A stretch of DNA of 64,000 nt from Pratylenchus scribneri. Lineage: Eukaryota; Nematoda; Chromadorea; Rhabditida; Pratylenchidae. Where the stretch lies: assembly GCA_030063045.1 (NCBI GenBank), contig JAQSEB010000041.1:372001-436000 (forward strand), given 5' to 3'. The notes under the pieces are model-generated. The model did no database searches. It saw only the letters and a program-made list of their open reading frames with translations, and was not told where the DNA came from. Shown piece by piece: positions 58,801-64,000 of this stretch; positions within the stretch are counted from its first letter, which is position 1, and every line of letters starts with the position of its first letter. A program made the position numbers and the translations under genes.

Positions 58801-61800
58801 ATTATTATTTTATTATTTATTCGCAATTCATTGAATAAAACTTTATTATTATTTCTTAATTGTTGTTTGGGTTTAAATCAATCCCCATACTCAACAAATT
58901 TGGCGCAGTCAGCAAAAACAACAATTTATTCAATTCGGACGAGCTTTCAACGCAATCAGCAAAGCAACAATTTATTTTATTTGGACAAGACAATTATTTC
59001 ATTTGGAGAAAAATTTGAGCCAATAAATTCAATTCTACAATTCGACAATTTATTTCGTCAAGGAAAAGGCTCAATTCAATTAATTCAATTCGTCAATTCA
59101 AGCAGTACTTCAATTCATTTATTGATTATTTATCAAAGTCAGAGAAAAATCGATTGTGAAATAAAACTTCAAATCGATAAAATTCGACACACAAGTTAAG
59201 CTTGTGCAAATTCAATTCAATAAAAAGTCAGCATCAATTCATTAATTCAATCAATTCGATAAGCCTATTAATTCCTGTGTGGATTTAATTGAATTTGCTG
59301 TGTGCAAATCGGGCAATTCTTCAATCAAATTATTCGCATTTTGTCAATTATAATTCATTATTTCGGCTAGTAATTTCTAATTAAAATGGCAAATTTATCG
59401 GCAGAACAGTTCCAACAATTATTGGCAGCAATTACAAAGAATTTGGCTCCAGCGCAAAATATTGGGACTAATGACGCTGCTCTCGCTGCATCACTGAGTT
59501 TGAGGATCAACACTTTCAATTATGATCCGGAAGCAGGTTCAACATTTGAAAAATGGCACCAACGATTTGGAAACCACATCGAAGTGGATGGTGACCAGCT
59601 GGAAGAGTCAGCCAGAGTTCGATTATTGATCGGCAAACTCGAGGACTCGGAATATGCCAAATTCGCTGACAGCATTCTGCCAACAAAACCCGATGAATTG
59701 GAATATAAAGATGCCATCACAAAGCTAAAGGCTTTGTTCGCCGATGATCGATCGCTGTTTGTCAGAAGGTTTGAATGTTTTAAAATCAAACAACTGGCAG
59801 GAGAAGATATTGCCACATTCATTTCCAAAGTAAATGCGGCCTGTGAAAATGCAAATTTAACATTGACAAAAGAAAAACTGAAGTGTATGATAATGGTGGT
59901 TGGCTTGAGAGATGAACACCACGATTTACGTCAAAAATGCTTACAATTATTGGAAGAAGCAAACAAGAAAGGCGAAGAGCTGAAATTGGAAAAGCTTGGT
60001 GAAGAGTGTCGAGCATTTCAACTCTTGCAGGATAGTGCCAAATCCCTTTCATCAAGCCACCATCTATCCATCAATGCAATTAATTCGTATCCTCAACAAT
60101 GGAAGGAAAAGAAGAATAAGCATATGGGCAAAAATTCGAGACCCAAAAATGCAATGAAGGGCAATAATGCAAGACCCACCAATTCAAAATTCGAGCAAAA
60201 TTCCAATGTCAGTGAATATTCAAATTCAATTCAGGAATCTCAAGGTTCAATTCATTCAATTCCAAGAGGAAAATGCAAATCCTGTGGGGAAAAAGGCCAT
60301 TTCCGCCAACAGTGCAAATTCCGAGATTCAAAATGCTATTCCTGTGGAAAGAATGGGCACATTTCAAAAGTTTGCCATTCTAATTCAATGCAAAATTCCA
60401 AGGAAAGGAAAAGCAATTTAGTGCAAATAAATTCAGTGGAAATATCCAAGAAAATGGAACCACATTCAGTGCAAATTAATGCTATTTCGGTCAAGAAAAA
60501 TTCAAAATTCGACCATGAAAATTCAAAATTCGGCACTCAAGAAATTCGCCAAATGAAATTCAAAATGGCTAATCAATTCAATGCCAAAAATGGAGCCAAA
60601 TCGACAGAATTCTCTTCTGGAGAATCAGTCCTTATTCCAAATTATCGAAAGGATAAAATTCATTGGCTGCCAGGCAAAATTATTGAAAAAGTGGAAAATT
60701 CGCCGAATTATCGCATTTGGGTTCCATCCATTGGAAACAAAGTTCGTCGCCACTCGAAGCAAATTCGGCGCATCAATTCAATTGGAACAAACAGTGCTTC
60801 CAAAAGTACAATTCATTCACAATTCAACTCCAATTCGGAAGGATCAACGGGAAGACCAGTCCAATGCAACGCCAATCGAGGAAATTCTGGTGTTGAACAA
60901 TTCAGTGGAGGCTTCCAATGATGGATCCGGAATTCAAGAAATTTGAGGAGGAACCAAATTGAAGGGGGAGATGTTGGGTATTGATGAAGAATTTAAATTA
61001 AATGATGATTTATCCAACACTCTCTCATCACATATTTCCACCCCTCGCATTTTGTTATTTAAGGCGCCCAATTCCTAGCCAAATTATCCAGTCTGTGTGA
61101 CTTGACCAATTCATTCCAAATTCCAAGCCAATTCATTCCCAATTCATTATTGATTATTATTTTATTATTTATTCGCAATTCATTGAATAAAACTTTATTA
61201 TTATTTCTTAATTGTTGTTTGGGTTTAAATCAATCCCCATACTCAACACTTTCCTCTTTAAAATGACATCAAATTCGACAAAATTAGTCTAGTATTTCAA
61301 TAGATATGATGGCTCAAACTTTGTGTCCAAAACGGTCTACGCGCAAAAAGAGTGATTTACCTTGAGGGAATGGGGAAAACACATTTGATTGACATGAATA
61401 AATATTTGAGAAAATTTTTGATTTTTTCAGTAGAAGAGGCTGAAGCGGAAGCCGCTGATGATGAGCAAAATGGGGAAACGTTGATGGAGCCGAATGGTGA
61501 AAGTGGCGAAGGGCAAGAAACGGTGGAGGAGGCGCCTGTTCTGTTGCTCAAGAAAGATTCCGAACAATTCGACAATGCCGACATGGGTTTGGCCCATACC
61601 GTCCACAAAATTGGTTAGTCAAAAACAAATTAAAATTAAACAAAAAAATGAGGCTAAATTGATATTTTTTTGAAGGGGTTTCGGACTTTTTCCTACCTAA
61701 TAAATATAGAAAACTCAGGGAGGGAACGAAAATCAGGGAGAGGGTGATAGCCAAATCCATAATATTGGCCTGCAAAATTAAAAAAAGAGGGAACAAACTA

Positions 61801-63521
61801 GACAAAAAAAACCGAGGATTAAAGAAAGACACCAATTTAGTCTGAGTTTCGGACTTTTTTTCTTCCTAAATATGGAAAGTGGAAAGCTAAGGGAACTGTA
61901 CCAGAAATAGGGGAAATAGCCACGCAAATGGATAATAACTAATTCCTTTTTATTCGATGGATTATTAAAATTTGGCCCTAAAACCGGGAAAAGGAGGGCT
62001 TCTGCCCTCAAGTCCCAAAACTAATCTCCCAACTCATTTATTAGTACCATATTATCCATAAATTATCCAAAAATATTATAGCACAAAGAATGGGAAAAGT
62101 GGGGTTGCCCTCCCATTATTGCCATAGGCCATTGGGATATTGGGTTTGGGTCCACCACCTCCCCTTCAAGTCCGCAAATAATTTACCCCCATCATATGGC
62201 CAATCAGAGCGAATGTACAGTGAAGAGTGAACACTGCTAAAATTGGAAAGGGGAGAGGGGGAATTTGCATTTATTTTTTGTGCCCAGAATAAGAATTTGC
62301 CCATTTTTATTCATTTCTTTACAGTGAAAGGCGGCATCCAACGGGTCGAAGGCAATCGTGTGTATTTGCGTGTGGCCAAGGAGAATTTGACGGAGGAGGA
62401 GCTGTACAAACTGATTGCCTATTTGGATCGCAAAATTGCAGCGGTTTGTCTTTTGGCTTAAATTTAAATTTGATTGATCAAATTTGCAGCCAAATCGACT
62501 CTATTTCGACCAATTCCTCTATCAGGATGGCCAACTCAGTTTTCGAATCGCTCGGCCACCGCCTTCGCCCGAAACAAAGGCAAAAAAGCAAATGCCAAAA
62601 TTGGGCAGTGCCAGTGGTGTGGCCCAGGCCGTGTACAAAAGGCGAAAGGATATTCAGGTAGAGTAGAGGGAAAATATAATATTTTGGATTGGGTTTTTTT
62701 GGCTCATAACTCAATGAGGCGATTGCCAATTAAGGAAGGCAATATATCATTTTAAAGCCTAAAGTGTCCTCTACAAAGTGGGCATTTTAAATTTTATAAA
62801 ATCCTGCTTTTAAAAAAGTTACACGTCTTTGAGTGGAATAAACCCGAATTTGTTTGTCGGATTAAAAGCCGCTTATTTTTCAAATTATTTTAACATTTCA
62901 AAAACAATTAGAATTGGCCACTTTTTAGAGGACATTTAGGGCTTTCAAATGGCATATCGCCTTCCTGAATTGGTTGCTTCCTTCTTGAGATATGGCCAAA
63001 AGAACGGCCTCGATTATTTAAATGCCTTATTTAATACTAGTACAATTTTATGCCCTTATTCACATTTTTTCAGACTTTGGCCGGAGTGCGTGTGGATGAA
63101 ACCGGCATTGGGAGTGGCATGGTAAAATCCACCCAAAAATGCCAAAAATTAATTCCCTTCCAATTATTTTTAGGACGTTGTCCCGCTGGAACGTTCCCAA
63201 CGTGATCAATTGTTTGTGCCAATTTTGGCAGTTTGCGGCCTCACAATTTGCGCACTCCTCTCCGTGTTGGCCGCCAGCCTAATCAGTCGACGCCGTCAAA
63301 GGAAGGCAGCGGCCGGTGGTGGCCCACTGTTGCCACAAACCGTCGACCAAATTGATGGCAAGCTGTACGAGCAATTGTGCCGAGAGAAAAGGGCCACCAT
63401 GGAAGGACCCCGGGCCGTCACCGTGGTGGAAGCCGGCGGTCAACGTTCCAAATATTCGTCCACTTCTTCGTGGCCTGGGGATGAGCCAGCCCCAGTGGCC
63501 ACCGATTTGGACATTAGCACT
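52876..63521 (+). CDS. ida-1: IA-2/phogrin-type receptor protein tyrosine phosphatase-like (3' part beyond window)
   Basis: Nine exons seen: 52876-53026, 56728-56873, 56929-57093, 57531-58017, 61431-61613, 62325-62443, 62490-62657, 63074-63121, 63174-63521. Phases agree (605 codons), and a donor at 63522 leads out of the window. IA-2 proteins sit in dense-core vesicle membranes and support neuropeptide and insulin secretion. A hydrophobic signal or anchor segment (about 27-46) is followed by the RESP18 homology domain with spaced cysteines (GCDFGEELC, VCIPDGLFGQC). Then comes a long acidic luminal region (about 155-370), a mature-ectodomain-like fold (VYLRVAKENLTEEEL; LSFRIA) and one transmembrane helix (about 503-526, FVPILAVCGLTICALLSVLA). 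A basic stop-transfer and the start of the cytoplasmic part follow. The phosphatase domain is not in the window, so its activity cannot be judged. Intron 4 (58018-61430) contains a satellite and an LTR element. Confidence 0.92.
53046..53354 (-). mobile_element. Foldback element family A, copy 13 (ida-1 intron 1)
   Basis: Complete element from TTTTTGGCCCATATCTCAAC to GAGATATGGCCAAAA, 20 bases after the first exon. Confidence 0.87.
53800..54560 (+). repeat. Degenerate direct repeat with poly-G tracts (ida-1 intron 1)
   Basis: A block with GACGACTAAAAAAGGGCAAA and TTCGCCTCGAGGGACCAATT is seen at about 53860 and 54120 and in part near 54280 and 54520. Runs of 12 or more G occur near 54105-54117 and 54490-54510, inside a repeated AAAGGAAG-type purine stretch. 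Confidence 0.7.
54810..55560. other. Pyrimidine-rich part of ida-1 intron 1
   Basis: C/T-rich and relatively GC-rich DNA resembling the regions upstream of rimb-1 and ida-1. It could contain an internal promoter, but nothing specific is visible. Confidence 0.4.
55768..55975. mobile_element. Family B fragment (ida-1 intron 1)
   Basis: The left arm (GAGCAGACTTTTGGCTATCC) and centre are present; the right arm is missing or replaced. Confidence 0.78.
56115..56423. mobile_element. Foldback element family B, near-complete (ida-1 intron 1)
   Basis: Both arms are present (GAGCAGACTTTTGGCTATT and AGCCAAAAGTCTGCTCTTTA), but the left terminus is eroded. Confidence 0.82.
56440..56632 (+). repeat. Partial duplication of ida-1 exon 2 start plus family-B fragment
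   Basis: 56515-56548 repeats the exon 2 acceptor and first bases (TTTAGGCTGTGATTTTGGCG onward to GAATTATGTGACCAA), 210 bases before the real exon at 56728. The bases upstream also match. After this the copy breaks into a right-arm fragment of a family-B element. The duplicate has no donor in frame and is taken as a decoy. Confidence 0.8.
57133..57438 (-). mobile_element. Foldback element family A, copy 14 (ida-1 intron 3)
   Basis: Complete element from TTTTTGGCCCATTTCTCAAT to GAGATATGGCCAAAA. Confidence 0.87.
58255..58535. repeat. CCGGAATGAAACACATTTTT-type satellite (ida-1 intron 4)
   Basis: About 14 degenerate copies of the same 18-21-bp unit found at 19300-20090, in the same orientation, 85 bases before the LTR element. 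Confidence 0.86.
58615..58619. repeat. 5-bp target site duplication, left (CTTTC)
   Basis: CTTTC directly before the 5' LTR recurs directly after the 3' LTR at 61249-61253. Confidence 0.88.
58620..58896 (+). repeat. 5' LTR
   Basis: 277-base direct repeat, indistinguishable by eye from 60972-61248. It has a TATTTAAGG TATA-like box near its middle and AATAAAACTTTATT towards its end. Confidence 0.93.
58899..58914 (+). promoter_or_regulatory. Primer-binding site
   Basis: TTTGGCGCAGTCAGC lies 2-3 bases inside the 5' LTR. The TGGCGCAGTC start is typical of Ty3/gypsy-type elements primed by a host tRNA. I cannot tell which tRNA. Confidence 0.65.
59386..60921 (+). CDS. Retrotransposon Gag fused to an integrase C-terminal module
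   Basis: One intact 511-residue frame. Residues about 1-220 are a helical Gag capsid-type region (FEKWHQRFGNHIE; FKIKQLAGEDIATFISKV). Two CCHC zinc knuckles follow at about 303-335 (CKSCGEKGHFRQQC and CYSCGKNGHISKVC). After a Ser/Asn/Lys-rich linker, residues about 415-465 (SGESVLIPNYRK, WLPGKIIEKV, YRIWV, VRRHSKQIR) match the module at the integrase C-terminus of Ty3/gypsy elements, which normally follows the catalytic core. All enzymes between are missing, yet the frame is open across the junction. It would be expected to form particles and bind the element's RNA; the role of the attached module is unknown. Confidence 0.88.
   Translation: MANLSAEQFQQLLAAITKNLAPAQNIGTNDAALAASLSLRINTFNYDPEAGSTFEKWHQRFGNHIEVDGDQLEESARVRLLIGKLEDSEYAKFADSILPTKPDELEYKDAITKLKALFADDRSLFVRRFECFKIKQLAGEDIATFISKVNAACENANLTLTKEKLKCMIMVVGLRDEHHDLRQKCLQLLEEANKKGEELKLEKLGEECRAFQLLQDSAKSLSSSHHLSINAINSYPQQWKEKKNKHMGKNSRPKNAMKGNNARPTNSKFEQNSNVSEYSNSIQESQGSIHSIPRGKCKSCGEKGHFRQQCKFRDSKCYSCGKNGHISKVCHSNSMQNSKERKSNLVQINSVEISKKMEPHSVQINAISVKKNSKFDHENSKFGTQEIRQMKFKMANQFNAKNGAKSTEFSSGESVLIPNYRKDKIHWLPGKIIEKVENSPNYRIWVPSIGNKVRRHSKQIRRINSIGTNSASKSTIHSQFNSNSEGSTGRPVQCNANRGNSGVEQFSGGFQ
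60958..60971 (+). promoter_or_regulatory. Polypurine tract
   Basis: GAAGGGGGAGA directly before the 3' LTR fits the plus-strand priming site. Confidence 0.75.
60972..61248 (+). repeat. 3' LTR
   Basis: 277-base copy of 58620-58896, read as identical. Confidence 0.93.
61249..61253. repeat. 5-bp target site duplication, right (CTTTC)
   Basis: Matches 58615-58619. Confidence 0.88.
61614..62324. other. ida-1 intron 5
   Basis: About 700 bases with two diverged copies of a block around TTTCGGACTTTTTCCTACC and AGGGAACG (61675 and 61850). Nothing else is recognised. Confidence 0.55.
62693..63001 (-). mobile_element. Foldback element family A, copy 15 (ida-1 intron 7)
   Basis: Complete element from TTTTTTGGCTCATAACTCAATG to GAGATATGGCCAAAA. 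Confidence 0.85.
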
Positions 63522-64000
63522 GTATGTGTTGGGTGAAAATTTGGGTTATATTGCCGTATAACTTGAGGACCCAGTGTGTTTTTTCGGACTAATTTGATAT
63601 CAATTTGAAGGGCAGAGTTTTGGCTATTGAATGGTTTATTTTACTAAAAATATAGGTTCATCCATTTGTGAAATTTTCGAGAAAAATGATGGTACCATTT
63701 CCTATTTTTTCACCTTCTTTGGGGTGGAGGGTCCATTTTCCCAAATGGTTCCATTTCCCCAAATTAGAGTAGGGGTTAGGGACTATGGGCTGTCTAGCAG
63801 AAATAGTATGTACATGCTAGAGATTTGGGGAAATGGAACCGTTTGGAGAAACGGACCACCAATCCTTTTTTTGCCCACAAATTTAAGCCATATTTTACCA
63901 TAGCTTAACTCATGAAAGATTAAACCGTTTTCCGATGGATTTGGTTCATTTTAAAGAATAATGTGTTTTGGCTTTTGACTGAAATATTCCAATGATAATT
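63522..64000. other. Start of ida-1 intron 9
   Basis: Intron sequence running off the window. It contains an imperfect inverted stretch (GGTTCCATTTCCCCAAAT near 63750 and ATTTGGGGAAATGGAACC near 63825) and no coding exon that I can recognise. Confidence 0.6.

Larger units (their letters stand above)
58620..61248 (+). mobile_element. Ty3/gypsy-type LTR retrotransposon, internally deleted (Gag-only)
   Basis: The 5' LTR is 58620-58896 and the 3' LTR 60972-61248. Each is 277 bases, they read as identical, and they start TGTTGGG and end CTCAACA. The host sequence CTTTC is duplicated at 58615-58619 and 61249-61253. A primer-binding-like TTTGGCGCAGTCAGC follows the 5' LTR and a purine tract GAAGGGGGAGA precedes the 3' LTR. 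The only long gene is the Gag protein at 59386-60921; protease, reverse transcriptase, RNase H and the integrase core are absent. Identical LTRs imply a recent insertion, which must have used enzymes supplied by another element. Confidence 0.93.

Noticed and set aside
60581..60946. 121-codon frame overlapping the Gag 3' end
   Set aside because: It overlaps a long, clearly coding Gag frame, has no retroelement motif, and follows from the low-complexity DNA.

Overview
This is a gene-rich stretch of a eukaryotic, very probably nematode, genome. The signs are many short introns with GT..TTTTCAG borders, AT-rich intergenic DNA, expanded BTB and MATH-BTB gene families, and clear orthologues of the nematode neuronal genes rimb-1, grk-2 and ida-1. 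The style (dense foldback repeats, BTB expansion) would suit a tylenchid such as a cyst nematode, but nothing here proves the genus. There are no bacterial features, CRISPR arrays or rRNA, and I recognised no tRNA.

Layout. 1-377 (-): 5' end of a FLYWCH zinc-finger gene. 1055-2898 (-): complete 7-exon 3-hydroxyisobutyrate dehydrogenase gene. 3381-9143 (-): three tandem BTB-BACK paralogues. The first has its N-terminus replaced by a histone H3 tail; the other two each carry a 2-nt frame break in exon 5. 9879-12043 (-): a MATH-BTB gene whose 3' flank matches those of the BTB-BACK genes. 13540-17325 (+): a four-helix membrane protein gene. 19109-33619 (+): a 22-exon RIM-binding protein gene (rimb-1). 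33960-40170: intergenic, with a large 24-bp satellite and a 290-bp tandem duplication. 40174-50182 (+): an 18-exon grk-2-type receptor kinase gene with a 10-nt micro-exon, a nested antisense gene (42959-43485) and a giant nested foldback. 52876 to beyond 63521 (+): ida-1/IA-2, truncated by the window end before its phosphatase domain, with an LTR element in intron 4.

Repeats. At least three foldback (MITE-like) families are present. Family A (about 300 bp, 15 copies) and family B (about 330 bp, 4 full or nearly full copies plus fragments) sit almost wholly in introns of the rightmost genes. Family C (about 300 bp) is found next to the BTB genes and in grk-2. Several satellites with short recurring word blocks fill other introns. 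The LTR element at 58620-61248 has identical LTRs and a 5-bp target duplication. It encodes one protein joining Gag to the tail of an integrase and lacks reverse transcriptase.

Biology. rimb-1 (active zone), grk-2 (receptor desensitisation) and ida-1 (dense-core vesicles) are consecutive neuronal genes on one strand. The most unusual item is the histone-H3-tail/BTB-BACK fusion at 3381-4693. It joins a chromatin-reader bait to what is, by family, a CUL3 ubiquitin-ligase adaptor fold.
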